Positions 1-6,949 are shown, numbered from the stretch's first letter. The stretch is DNA of 11,038 bases from Salinisphaera sp. UBA6602 (GCA_002433465.1 DJIE01000166.1:1-11038), one strand, 5' to 3'. Notes: generated by a model not told the origin, from the sequence alone. Made by a program: numbers and translations.

Positions 1-897
1 ATCTACGACATCATGAATGACAAGCAGCGTAAGGACTACGAGGAATTCCTGGAAACCGACTTCTCCTTCGAAGTTCCGGGCGTCGCCCGTTTCCGTGTTA
101 ACGCTTTTAACCAGAACCGTGGCGCAGGCGCCGTGTTCCGGACCATCCCTTCCAAAGTACTGACCATGGAAGATCTGGGTATGGGGCAGGTGTTCAAGGA
201 CGTGTCTTCAGTGCCCCGGGGGCTGGTTCTGGTGACCGGCCCGACCGGCTCGGGTAAGTCCACCACGCTGGCGGCGATGATCGATTACATCAACGACACC
301 CGCTACGAACACGTTCTTACCATTGAAGACCCCATTGAATTTGTACACGACTCCAAGAAATGTCTGGTCAACCAGCGTGAAGTTCACCGCGATACCCTGG
401 GCTTCAACGAAGCACTGCGTTCAGCACTGCGGGAAGACCCCGACATCATTCTGGTGGGTGAGCTTCGGGATCTGGAAACCATCCGCCTCGCGCTGACGGC
501 GGCCGAAACGGGCCACCTTGTGTTCGGCACACTTCACACCACCTCTGCCGCCAAGACCATTGACCGTGTGGTCGACGTGTTCCCGGCGGAGGAAAAGTCC
601 ATGGTGCGGTCGATGCTGTCAGAATCCCTGCAGGCAGTTATATCCCAGACCCTGATGAAGAAAATGGGCGGCGGCCGGATTGCGGCGCACGAGATCATGA
701 TCGGTACGTCTGCGATCCGGAACCTGATCCGGGAAGACAAGATCGCGCAGATGTATTCGTCGATCCAGACCGGCCAGTCGGCGGGCATGCAGACCCTCGA
801 CCAGTGCCTGCAGGATTTGGTGCGCCGTGGCGTGGTGACCCGCGACGAGGCCGGCCGCAAGGCGGTCAATCGCGAGTCGCTGAGCAGCAATAGCTAG
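1..897 (+). CDS. pilT: Type IV pilus retraction ATPase PilT (5' truncated)
   Basis: This is the hexameric motor ATPase that depolymerises type IVa pili for twitching motility, acting at the cytoplasmic base of the pilus machine. The frame is open from base 1, so the gene begins outside the window. About 298 residues are present against roughly 344 in Pseudomonas PilT, so the start of the N-terminal PAS-like domain is missing. Counting from codon 1, the Walker A motif GPTGSGKST lies at about 80-88. It is followed by the Asp box (TIEDPIEF), the Walker B region (ILVGELRD), the His box (GTLHTTSAAKTIDR) and the PilT-specific C-terminal AIRNLIRE motif. The family assignment is very secure. The stop is TAG at 895-897, and pilU follows 11 bases later, so the two are probably cotranscribed. 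Third-position GC is about 70% over the first 180 codons but about 90% over the last 58, and all eight CGG codons fall before base ~735 (see findings). Confidence 0.97.
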   Translation: MYDIMNDKQRKDYEEFLETDFSFEVPGVARFRVNAFNQNRGAGAVFRTIPSKVLTMEDLGMGQVFKDVSSVPRGLVLVTGPTGSGKSTTLAAMIDYINDTRYEHVLTIEDPIEFVHDSKKCLVNQREVHRDTLGFNEALRSALREDPDIILVGELRDLETIRLALTAAETGHLVFGTLHTTSAAKTIDRVVDVFPAEEKSMVRSMLSESLQAVISQTLMKKMGGGRIAAHEIMIGTSAIRNLIREDKIAQMYSSIQTGQSAGMQTLDQCLQDLVRRGVVTRDEAGRKAVNRESLSSNS

Positions 898-908
898 GGG
901 CGTCGATC

Positions 909-2093
909 ATGGATCGTGCACAGGCAACAAAACTTCTCACCGTCCTGCTCGAGCGGCTCGTAGCCGAGGGCGGATCGGATCTGTTCATCACCGCCGGCTT
1001 TCCGCCGGCGATCAAGCACGACGGCCAGATATCTCCGCTCATGGAGCGGCCGCTTACCCACGAGCAGTCGTCGCTGATCGTGCGCTCGATCATGAACGAT
1101 CGCCAGGCCCGCGAATTCGACGAGTACAAGGAATGTCAGTTCGCGATTTCGCCACCGTCCGGGCGTTTTCGTATTTCGGCGTTCGTGCAGCAGGGCCGGG
1201 TCGGCGCGGTCATCCGCGTGATCAATACCGAAATCCCGGACTTCGATGCGCTGGGCCTGCCGCCGGTGCTCAAGGACGTGGTCATGGGCGAGCGCGGCCT
1301 GGTGATCATGGCCGGCGCGACCGGCTCGGGTAAATCGACCTCGCTGGCGGCGATGCTCGGCCATCGCAACAGCAACGCGGCCGGCCATATCATCACCATC
1401 GAGGATCCGATCGAGTTCGTGCATCCGCACAAGAAATCGATCGTGACCCAGCGCGAAGTCGGCGTGGATACCCAGTCCTGGGACAACGCGCTCAAGAACA
1501 CGTTGCGCCAGGCGCCAAACGTGATTCTCGTAGGCGAAGTGCGTACCCGCGAAACCATGGAATACGCGATCAACTTCGCCGAAACCGGCCATCTGGTGCT
1601 GTGCACGCTGCACGCGAACTCGGCGAACCAGGCGCTCGATCGCATCATCAACTTCTTCGACGAAGCCCGGCGCGAGCAGCTGCTCATGGACTTGTCGCTG
1701 AATATGCGCGCGCTTCTGTCGCAGCGACTGGTGCGCAAGGAAGGCGGCGGGCGCTGCGCGGCGATGGAGATTCTGCTCAACACGCCGCATGTGGCCGACA
1801 TGATCTTCAAGGGCAAGGTCGGCGAACTCAAGGAAGTCATGGCGCGCGGCAACGAGCAGGGCATGATTACTTTCGACCAGAGCCTGTTCAAGCTGTTCGA
1901 AGCCGGCGAAATCGACTATGGCGAAGCGCTTCGACATGCCGACTCGCAAAACGAGCTGCGCCTGAACATCAAGCTCAACAGCAAGCGTGTACGCAAGGAT
2001 CTGCGCGACGACGCCGACGTAAACGCGCTGTCGGTGCATGACGATGAAGAACACGAAGCCGCCGACGAGGGGATGTACCGCGATGAGCGATAG
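909..2093 (+). CDS. pilU: Type IV pilus retraction ATPase PilU
   Basis: A PilT paralog that in studied systems assists PilT in forceful pilus retraction as an accessory hexamer. The protein is 394 residues, slightly longer than the ~382 of P. aeruginosa PilU. Its start region (LLERLVAEGGSDLFITAG, about 13-30) matches PilU. Walker A GATGSGKST is at 136-144, the Asp box TIEDPIEF at about 163-170, Walker B VILVGE at 205-210, and the His box GHLVLCTLHANSANQALDR at about 227-245. The segment NTPHVADMIFKGKVGELKE replaces PilT's AIRNLIRE, which marks it as PilU-type. The last ~35 residues form a charged, mostly acidic tail. The start ATG is supported by a Shine-Dalgarno TAGGGG at 895-900, eight bases upstream, overlapping the pilT stop. 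Its 3' end overlaps the next gene's start by 11 bases, suggesting translational coupling. Confidence 0.95.
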   Translation: MDRAQATKLLTVLLERLVAEGGSDLFITAGFPPAIKHDGQISPLMERPLTHEQSSLIVRSIMNDRQAREFDEYKECQFAISPPSGRFRISAFVQQGRVGAVIRVINTEIPDFDALGLPPVLKDVVMGERGLVIMAGATGSGKSTSLAAMLGHRNSNAAGHIITIEDPIEFVHPHKKSIVTQREVGVDTQSWDNALKNTLRQAPNVILVGEVRTRETMEYAINFAETGHLVLCTLHANSANQALDRIINFFDEARREQLLMDLSLNMRALLSQRLVRKEGGGRCAAMEILLNTPHVADMIFKGKVGELKEVMARGNEQGMITFDQSLFKLFEAGEIDYGEALRHADSQNELRLNIKLNSKRVRKDLRDDADVNALSVHDDEEHEAADEGMYRDER

Positions 2094-3189
2094 CGCGCAC
2101 GACACCGATCACGCCCTTGAGGCGGTAGAGCCGTATCTGCAGCTGGCGATCGACAAGAACGCCTCGGATCTGTATTTCACCACCCATGCGCCGGTCATGC
2201 TGCGCGTGGAAGGCGAAATCTATCCGGTCAAGAGCAAGACCCGTGAGCCGTTGACCCCGGATCGCGTGGAGGCCCTGGTGCTCAGCATCATGACCGACGA
2301 TCAGAAGGCCCACTACGAACAGCATCACGAAGTGGACTTCGCCTACCGCTTCGGGCTGCAGGGCCGCTTTCGTGTCAACGTATTCCGCCAGCGCGGATCG
2401 GCGGCGATGGTGCTGCGCAATATCGGCAACGTGCCGGATTTCGACACCTTCGACCTGCCGCCCGTTCTCAAGCGCCTGTCCATGCAAAAGCGCGGTCTGA
2501 TCATGGTGGTAGGCGCGACCGGCTCGGGTAAGTCGACCACGCTGGCGGCGATGATCAACCATCGCAGCGAGAACGCGAACGGGCATATCCTCACTATCGA
2601 GGACCCGATCGAATTCATGTATCGGCACAAGCGCTCGATCGTCAATCAGCGCGAGCTGGGTACCGATACGCTGGATTTCGCGCGTGCCGTGCGCAGCGCC
2701 ATGCGTGAAGCTCCCGACGTCGTCCAGATTGGCGAAACCCGCGACCTGGCCACTGCCGAGGCGGCCATCCAGCTGGCGGGTACCGGGCATCTGGCGCTGA
2801 CCACCCTGCACGGCAATAACGCCTATCAGGCGTTACAACGCCTGATCGCCCTGTTTCCGGAATTTGCGCGTGAAGCGTTGTTCATGGATCTGTCGCTGAA
2901 CCTGCGCGCGATCATCTCGCAGCGTCTGGTACGCGGCGTGGGCGGCAAGCGGGTGGCCGCCTTCGAAATTCTGCTGAATACGCCCTATATCGCCGATCTC
3001 ATCCGCCAGGGCCGTATCGACTCGGTGCGCGAAGCCATGTCGGAAGGCGACGGCGGCGAAGGCATGGCCACGTTCGACGATTCCTTGCTGGCGCTGGTGC
3101 GCGAGGGCCAGATCAGTCAGGAACAGGCGCTGGCCTATGCGGATTCGCGCGAGAATCTGCAAAGTCGCATGGCGTTCGAGCATCTGTAG
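2083..3189 (+). CDS. Second PilU-like pilus retraction ATPase (third tandem PilT/PilU paralog)
   Basis: A complete third retraction-type ATPase of 368 residues. Walker A GATGSGKST is at 144-152, the Asp box TIEDPIEF at 171-178, the Walker B glutamate E218 in the string QIGETRD, and the His box GHLALTTLHGNNAYQALQR at about 235-253. The C-terminal NTPYIADLIRQGRIDSVRE resembles PilU, not PilT, so it looks like a diverged pilU duplicate. Catalytic motifs are intact, so an active ATPase is likely. I chose ATG 2083 because a GAGGGG Shine-Dalgarno (2067-2072) lies ten bases upstream and MSDSAHDTDHALEAVEPYLQ gives a normal N-terminus. An in-frame ATG at 2038 would add 15 residues inside pilU. It overlaps the pilU stop by 11 bases. 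Its role is unknown: it could be a third retraction motor, a modulator of mixed hexamers, or a PilU specialised for another pilus. Confidence 0.9.
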   Translation: MSDSAHDTDHALEAVEPYLQLAIDKNASDLYFTTHAPVMLRVEGEIYPVKSKTREPLTPDRVEALVLSIMTDDQKAHYEQHHEVDFAYRFGLQGRFRVNVFRQRGSAAMVLRNIGNVPDFDTFDLPPVLKRLSMQKRGLIMVVGATGSGKSTTLAAMINHRSENANGHILTIEDPIEFMYRHKRSIVNQRELGTDTLDFARAVRSAMREAPDVVQIGETRDLATAEAAIQLAGTGHLALTTLHGNNAYQALQRLIALFPEFAREALFMDLSLNLRAIISQRLVRGVGGKRVAAFEILLNTPYIADLIRQGRIDSVREAMSEGDGGEGMATFDDSLLALVREGQISQEQALAYADSRENLQSRMAFEHL

Positions 3190-3225
3190 GCAAGCTCTGC
3201 ACAACCTGTCACGGTCGCGCGGGGT

Positions 3226-3325
3226 GCTTTGCGCGCGCTTGGCAGACAAGTGAGAGCGTAGCGTGCCCAAGCGAATAACAAGTGCACGGTAGCGAACGCT
3301 GGCGCCGATCAAACGCGCGCAAAGC
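3226..3325. repeat. Inner inverted repeat (arms 3226-3241 and 3310-3325)
   Basis: The left arm GCTTTGCGCGCGCTTG and the reverse complement of the right arm, GCTTTGCGCGCGTTTG, match at 15 of 16 positions across a 68-base loop. The arms contain an alternating GCGCGC core, so some of the match reflects low complexity. The flanking TTT/AAA and position inside the outer repeat make chance less likely. Confidence 0.55.
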
Positions 3326-3381
3326 CCGGGCCACGAAGGGGTTCGGCCTTACAGACGCCGCGACTGTGTTGCCGCGCTTGA

Positions 3382-3398
3382 CCTGCCAATGAGGCAGG
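3382..3398. repeat. Short perfect hairpin CCTGCC-AATGA-GGCAGG
   Basis: A 6-bp perfect stem with a 5-base loop, inside the repeat-rich gap. No T-tract follows on either strand, so it is not a canonical intrinsic terminator. It may be a structural part of the repeat unit. Confidence 0.5.
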
Positions 3399-3452
3399 CG
3401 CTGCGCTCGCACGCCTTGTCGCAACGCATTTGAGCACTCGAACGCGAACCGC

Positions 3453-3474
3453 GAGAGGTTATGCAGAGCCTCTC
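3453..3474. repeat. Short inverted repeat GAGAGG-n10-CCTCTC
   Basis: A 6-bp perfect inverted repeat overlapping the right arm of the outer dyad. It could form an alternative hairpin competing with the long-range pairing. No T-tract follows. Confidence 0.35.
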
Positions 3475-3557
3475 TAGCAATGCTTGCCGCGACGGCGCCT
3501 TGCCAGAGTGGCCCTATTGCGGCGAGGATTGGCGCTCCTTGTTAAACGGGATGGTGG

Positions 3558-4034
3558 ATGAGTTCGCAACCGCCCAACACGGGCGCCGCGTCCGAAAGCG
3601 AAGACAAGGCCGTGATCGGCTGGCGCGAATGGGTCAGCCTGCCCGAGCTGGGCATTGACTGGATCAAGGCCAAGATCGATACCGGCGCCCGCACCTCGGC
3701 ACTGCATACCTTCCAGCTCGATGTGGGCCACGAGCATGGTGCCAAGCTCGCGCGTTTTGGCGTGCATCCGTTTCAGCGCGATAGCGACACGATTACCTGG
3801 TGCAGCGCGTCGGTGGTGGACGAGCGCAGCGTGCGCGACTCCGGCGGCCACCAGGAATGGCGGTTCGTCATTGAAACGCCGGTGCGCATGGCACAGCGCG
3901 AGTGGCCAATCGAGATTACATTGACCGCGCGCGATACAATGTTGTTCCGCATGCTGCTCGGTCGAACGGCCATGCGCTATCTTCGGGTCGACCCCCTCGC
4001 TTCCTTTATCACCGGCCGGCCGCCGGAAGGCTGA
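3558..4034 (+). CDS. rimB: Retropepsin-like ATP-dependent zinc protease family protein (RimB-type)
   Basis: A 158-residue member of the small 'ATP-dependent zinc protease' family (Pfam Zn_protease/COG4067), whose core resembles a retropepsin-like aspartic protease half. The diagnostic motif [11 protein letters not shown] lies at about 40-50, with the presumed catalytic Asp at 41. A second family block, [14 protein letters not shown], lies near the C-terminus. In Pseudomonas fluorescens the neighbour of rimK is called RimB and modulates RimK-dependent modification of ribosomal protein S6. Adjacency to rimK here, with only five bases between stop and start, supports the same role. No signal peptide is visible, so it should be cytoplasmic. 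ATG 3558 is used; the ATG at 3551 is out of frame. The Shine-Dalgarno is weak (purine-rich GGGATGG just upstream). The symbol follows the Pseudomonas usage; biochemical activity here is inferred. Confidence 0.85.
   Translation: MSSQPPNTGAASESEDKAVIGWREWVSLPELGIDWIKAKIDTGARTSALHTFQLDVGHEHGAKLARFGVHPFQRDSDTITWCSASVVDERSVRDSGGHQEWRFVIETPVRMAQREWPIEITLTARDTMLFRMLLGRTAMRYLRVDPLASFITGRPPEG
4025..4030 (+). promoter_or_regulatory. Ribosome binding site for rimK
   Basis: GGAAGG lies in the last codons of the upstream protease gene, nine bases before ATG 4040. It decides the rimK start against the much longer open frame, which extends upstream into the protease gene. Confidence 0.6.
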
Positions 4035-4039
4035 TCGCT

Positions 4040-4945
4040 ATGCAAATTGCAATAATGTCGCGTAACCGCAACCTCTATTCCACGCGTCGTCTGATCGAGG
4101 CCTGCAAGTCGCGCGGTCACGAGGTCACGGTGATCGACCCGCTGCGCTGCTATATGAACATCGTTCCGCATGCGCCGGAAATTCATTACAAGGGCAAGCG
4201 CCTGGAAGGCTTCGACGCGGTCATCCCGCGTATCGGTGCCTCGATTACGTTCTATGCGACAGCGGTGCTACGCCAGTTCGAGATGATCGGCGTCTATCCG
4301 CTCAACGAATCCGTGGCGATTTCACGCTCGCGCGACAAGCTGCGCTCCATGCAGCTGCTGTGTCGCAAGGGTATTGGCCTGCCGGTGACCGGTTTTGCGC
4401 ATTCCCCGGACGACACCGACGATCTGCTTGAGCTTGTGGGCGGCAATCAGTACGTGATCAAGCTCACCGAAGGCACCCAGGGCAAGGGCGTGGTGCTCAC
4501 CGAAACCCGCGGTGCGGCGGAGTCGGTCATCGACGCCTTTCGTGGCCTGGATGCGCACTTTCTGGTGCAGGAGTTCGTCAAGGAAGCCAAGGGCGCGGAT
4601 GTGCGCTGTTTCGTGATCGGCGACAAGGTCGTGGCGTCGATGAAACGCCAGGGCAAGGAAGGCGAGTTTCGCTCCAACCTGCATCGCGGCGGTTCCGCGT
4701 CGGTGATCAAGATCACCCCGGAAGAGCGTTCGACCGCGGTGCGCGCCGCCAAGATCATGGGCCTCAACGTGGCCGGTGTGGACCTGCTGCGTTCGAACCA
4801 CGGTCCGGTGGTCATGGAGGTCAATTCCTCCCCCGGGCTGGAAGGCATCGAGACGGCCACGGGCAAGGATGTGGCCGGCCAGATCATCGGCTTTATCGAA
4901 ACCTACTCCAAACGCGGCAAGACCCGTACTCGCGGCGGCGGCTGA
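4040..4945 (+). CDS. rimK: Ribosomal protein S6 glutamate ligase RimK
   Basis: An ATP-grasp ligase that adds glutamate residues to the C-terminus of ribosomal protein S6; E. coli RimK also makes poly-alpha-glutamate in vitro. The product is 301 residues against 300 in E. coli. It aligns without gaps through most of its length, including [13 protein letters not shown], the segment from VIPRIG through RQFEM, and YPLNESVAI. The ATP-binding loop EGTQGKGV is at 144-151. Metal ligands D248, E260 and N262 (GVD and MEVNSSPG) fall at the same numbers as in E. coli. The C-terminus ends in a basic, glycine-rich tail ([11 protein letters not shown]) replacing the E. coli tail. ATG 4040 was chosen from homology and the Shine-Dalgarno at 4025-4030. 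It forms a two-gene unit with the upstream protease and is closed by a strong terminator at 4975-5006. Confidence 0.96.
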   Translation: MQIAIMSRNRNLYSTRRLIEACKSRGHEVTVIDPLRCYMNIVPHAPEIHYKGKRLEGFDAVIPRIGASITFYATAVLRQFEMIGVYPLNESVAISRSRDKLRSMQLLCRKGIGLPVTGFAHSPDDTDDLLELVGGNQYVIKLTEGTQGKGVVLTETRGAAESVIDAFRGLDAHFLVQEFVKEAKGADVRCFVIGDKVVASMKRQGKEGEFRSNLHRGGSASVIKITPEERSTAVRAAKIMGLNVAGVDLLRSNHGPVVMEVNSSPGLEGIETATGKDVAGQIIGFIETYSKRGKTRTRGGG

Positions 4946-4974
4946 TTATCGCCCTGCTGCGAGCCGCGATATAG

Positions 4975-5006
4975 AAAACGGCAGCGTTCTCGGCGCTGCC
5001 GTTTTT
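4975..5006 (+). terminator. Rho-independent terminator after rimK
   Basis: A perfect 12-bp stem, AAAACGGCAGCG pairing with CGCTGCCGTTTT, has a 7-base loop (TTCTCGG) and runs into TTTTT at 5002-5006. It lies 29 bases after the rimK stop and separates rimB-rimK from the downstream hydrolase. The A-run on the 5' side would let it work in the reverse direction too, but no - strand gene ends nearby. Confidence 0.92.
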
Positions 5007-5077
5007 CGATGGGCGTCGACAACTGCTGAAAATTTCGGCTGCCGGGTGCCGAATCAATAGGAATATCGAGCCTGCGT

Positions 5078-6172
5078 ATGAGCGACGACAACAAAAAACA
5101 AACCGCTGCCGACGAGTATCGCGCCTTCGACGCACTTGAAATTGGCGGTCAGACCATCGAAGCCGGTACGCGAACGACGATCGATCTGCCGGTGACCGAT
5201 CTCTATACCCACGCCAAGCTCACCATGCCCGTCAACGTCATCCGGGGTCGGCGCCCGGGGCCAACGCTGTTCGTTTCGGCCGCGGTACACGGCGACGAAC
5301 TCAACGGTGTGGAAATCATCCGACGACTGCTCAAGCTGCGCGGACTCAAACAGATTCGCGGCACGCTGATCGCCGTGCCGATCGTCAACGTACACGGCTT
5401 TTTGCGCCACTCGCGCTACCTGCCGGATCGGCGTGATCTCAACCGTTCGTTCCCGGGCTCGGCCAAGGGGTCGGTGGCCTCGCGCCTGGCCAAGGTCTTC
5501 GTCGACGAGATTCTGGCCAAGGCCGACTACGGCATCGATCTACACACCGGGGCCATCCATCGCGCCAATCTGCCGCAGATTCGGGCCGATCTGTCCAACG
5601 ACGAAACCCGCCGGCTGGCCGAGGCCTTTGGCTGCCCGTTGCTCATCGATGCCAGCCTGCGTGAAGGCTCGCTGCGTGAGCACGCCAACGAAAAGGGCGT
5701 GCCTCTGCTGCTCTACGAGGCGGGCGAGGCGTTGCGCTTCGACGAGTTTTCCATTCGTGCCGGCGTACGCGGCATTTCCGGCGTGATGCGCGAACTGGGT
5801 ATGCTGCCCATGCGCGGCAAACGCGCGCCGCACAAATCGGTGGTTGCCCTCGATTCCAACTGGGAGCGTGCCCCGGAGTCCGGCATTCTGCGTTCGCTGG
5901 TCGAGCTCGGCGAGTACGTCAGCAAGGACCAGGTTCTGGCCTATATTGCCGACCCGTTCGGCGAAACCGAAGTGGCCGTGACCTCGGAGCACCCCGGCAT
6001 CGTGATCGGGCGCTCCTACCTGCCGCTGGCCCATGCCGGCGACGCTCTGTACCACGTCGCCCGCGTCAAGGGCGCCCAGAAGCTGGCCAGCCGGGTCGAG
6101 GCCTACCAGTCCGACAATGAACCGGACGGTTTCGACGACCGCGGCGAATCGGGCGAGCCGCCGATCGTATAG
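5078..6172 (+). CDS. Succinylglutamate desuccinylase/aspartoacylase family metallohydrolase
   Basis: A 364-residue zinc-dependent amidohydrolase of the AstE/ASPA branch of the M14 carboxypeptidase superfamily. Zinc ligands are H71 and E74 in AAVHGDELNG and H156 in IDLHTGA. The substrate-binding DLNRSFPG is at 120-127, and the probable general base E214 lies in LLYEAGEALRF. A C-terminal beta-rich region (about 250-345) follows, as in this family. The substrate is not known: it is not AstE proper, because no arginine succinyltransferase pathway genes are adjacent. Its position beside rimK suggests it might remove or process glutamate-containing tails or N-acyl amino acids, but the terminator at 4975-5006 indicates separate transcription. 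The ATG follows a weak Shine-Dalgarno (GAG at 5068-5070), so the exact start is less sure than the family. The gene ends 21 bases from the convergent exporter gene, with no evident terminator in between. Confidence 0.88.
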   Translation: MSDDNKKQTAADEYRAFDALEIGGQTIEAGTRTTIDLPVTDLYTHAKLTMPVNVIRGRRPGPTLFVSAAVHGDELNGVEIIRRLLKLRGLKQIRGTLIAVPIVNVHGFLRHSRYLPDRRDLNRSFPGSAKGSVASRLAKVFVDEILAKADYGIDLHTGAIHRANLPQIRADLSNDETRRLAEAFGCPLLIDASLREGSLREHANEKGVPLLLYEAGEALRFDEFSIRAGVRGISGVMRELGMLPMRGKRAPHKSVVALDSNWERAPESGILRSLVELGEYVSKDQVLAYIADPFGETEVAVTSEHPGIVIGRSYLPLAHAGDALYHVARVKGAQKLASRVEAYQSDNEPDGFDDRGESGEPPIV

Positions 6173-6193
6173 CAGCCCGCCAGCACACCGTAC

Positions 6194-6799
6194 CTAGTCG
6201 CTGAAGATCAGCACCACGCAGGCCGCGGTCAGCGCCCCCATAAGCGCGTTGAACACCCGCCACGACCGGGGCGAGCGCAGCCGCGCGCCCAGCGTACGAC
6301 CGAACAACGCCCAGAAGGACACGCAGGGAAAGGCAACGGCTTCCATGAGCAGCGCCAGCAACAGGGCGTTAACCATCAGCGAGCCCTCGGCGGGTAGGAA
6401 TGAAGCCGTCAGCGTCAGTCCCATGATCCAGGCCTTGGGGTTGGCGAACTGAAAGGCGGCGGCCTCCCACGCGTTGAGCGGCCGCGCGGAATGCGTCGTA
6501 TCTAGATTCGGCGGGGGCGCCGTGGCGATACGCCAGGCCAGATAGAGCAGATAGGCGCTGCCGGCGAGCCGCAATACCCATTGCACGCTTTCGTAGCGTT
6601 CGAATACGGCGCCCAGCCCCAGCGCGATAGCCATGAACAGCACTACGCAGCCGCCGAGGATGCCGGCGATATGGGGCAGTGTACGGAGATAGCCATAGCG
6701 CGCGCCCGAGGCGGTCAGCATCAGGTTGTTCGGCCCCGGCGTGCCGGACATGGCCACGCTGAACAGGGCGATCGATAGCAGTCCGTTGAACGTGGTCAT
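6194..6799 (-). CDS. LysE/RhtB-family amino acid exporter
   Basis: A 201-residue inner-membrane exporter of the LysE superfamily. The N-terminal signature SGTPGPNNLMLTASGARYG (about 18-36) is typical. It is followed by hydrophobic segments around 42-66, 72-90, 110-132, 140-165 and 180-200, giving the usual six-helix pattern. FANPKAWIMGLT (about 118-129) is the second conserved block. It resembles E. coli EamB (cysteine/O-acetylserine exporter) more than LysE itself, but the substrate cannot be read from sequence. ATG (complement of 6797-6799) fits the family start. No good Shine-Dalgarno is visible: the upstream strand reads CTCC rather than GGAG. It is transcribed divergently from the MocR-type regulator, a common arrangement in which the regulator controls the transporter in response to its substrate. 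Confidence 0.92.
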   Translation of the reverse strand: MTTFNGLLSIALFSVAMSGTPGPNNLMLTASGARYGYLRTLPHIAGILGGCVVLFMAIALGLGAVFERYESVQWVLRLAGSAYLLYLAWRIATAPPPNLDTTHSARPLNAWEAAAFQFANPKAWIMGLTLTASFLPAEGSLMVNALLLALLMEAVAFPCVSFWALFGRTLGARLRSPRSWRVFNALMGALTAACVVLIFSD

Positions 6800-6871
6800 G
6801 ACTTGGGTCGGAGGTGACGTCCGGCGACATGCCGGCGAAACGTATTGCGCGTGAACATGATTTCTGCTTAA

Positions 6872-6885
6872 TTGTATGGGTACAA
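6872..6885. promoter_or_regulatory. Candidate operator palindrome TTGTATGGGTACAA
   Basis: A perfect dyad, TTGTA-TGGG-TACAA, lies in the 166-base divergent region between the exporter and the MocR-type regulator genes. On the - strand it overlaps a TACAAT hexamer (complement of 6871-6876) that could be a -10 element for the exporter. The -35 at proper spacing is poor, as expected of an activated promoter. Binding by the neighbouring regulator is inferred from position and symmetry. Confidence 0.45.
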
Positions 6886-6921
6886 AGTAGCGGTTCGGTC
6901 CGATTTGTGTCGCTTATTCGA

Positions 6922-6949
6922 ACTTTATAACGCATGGGATTAGCGTCAA
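6922..6949 (-). promoter_or_regulatory. Possible promoter for the LysE-family gene
   Basis: On the - strand, TTGACG (complement of 6944-6949) is followed after 16 bases by TAAAGT (complement of 6922-6927). This is a near-consensus -35 with an acceptable -10. It would give a leader of about 115 bases that includes the palindrome at 6872-6885. It competes with the TACAAT-based alternative. Confidence 0.35.
6926..6931 (+). promoter_or_regulatory. Possible -10 element for the MocR-type regulator
   Basis: TATAAC lies 34 bases before ATG 6966 and would give a leader of under 30 bases. No convincing -35 is seen at 16-18 base spacing. No Shine-Dalgarno precedes the ATG. It overlaps the proposed - strand promoter, so the two promoters would be mutually exclusive. 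Confidence 0.3.

Larger units (their letters stand above)
3194..3469. repeat. Outer imperfect inverted repeat (arms 3194-3219 and 3443-3469)
   Basis: The left arm begins GCTCTGCACAACCTGTCACG. The reverse complement of the right arm begins GCTCTGCATAACCTCTCGCG. The arms match at 23 of 26 positions with one single-base gap. Weaker collinear matches continue inward (GTGCT, GACAAG, GAGCG-n-AGCG, TGCC, AAGCG in the same order). Outward, both arms are flanked by GGCAAG, separated by 13 extra bases on the right side. This is best read as two inverted, diverged copies of one repeat unit, of foldback or MITE-like type. A large structured RNA is the alternative. Confidence 0.65.
3190..3557. other. Gene-free 368-base gap rich in inverted repeats
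   Basis: No convincing gene lies here. Short open frames exist on both strands but lack family resemblance and conserved starts, and one (+ strand from 3461) runs into the protease gene in another frame. The stretch is dominated by dyad symmetry, listed separately. I see no clean U-tract terminator for the pil genes and no strong promoter for the downstream rimB-rimK pair, although one or both must lie here if the two operons are separate. Confidence 0.7.

Noticed and set aside
894..2105. 403-codon open frame on the - strand opposite pilU
   Set aside because: It mirrors pilU in a GC-rich antisense frame. The translation is rich in Arg, His and Ala with no recognisable family, while the + strand encodes an unmistakable PilU.
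1975..2811. 278-codon open frame on the - strand opposite the second PilU-like gene
   Set aside because: Same antisense effect of high third-position GC; no motif, no ribosome site, and the + strand gene is well supported.
3209..3424. 71-codon - strand open frame within the gap
   Set aside because: It spans the inverted repeats, and its sequence is explained by the repeat structure; no independent coding evidence.
3190..3557. CRISPR array or tRNA in the long gap
   Set aside because: The repeats are few, inverted and imperfect rather than direct and evenly spaced, and no cloverleaf pattern is apparent.
3461..3658. 65-codon + strand open frame at the end of the repeat-rich gap
   Set aside because: It starts inside the inverted repeat and ends within the protease gene in another frame; no Shine-Dalgarno or family resemblance.
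3902..4039. Upstream extension of the rimK frame into the protease gene
   Set aside because: Homology to RimK begins exactly at ATG 4040 ([10 protein letters not shown]), which has its own Shine-Dalgarno.
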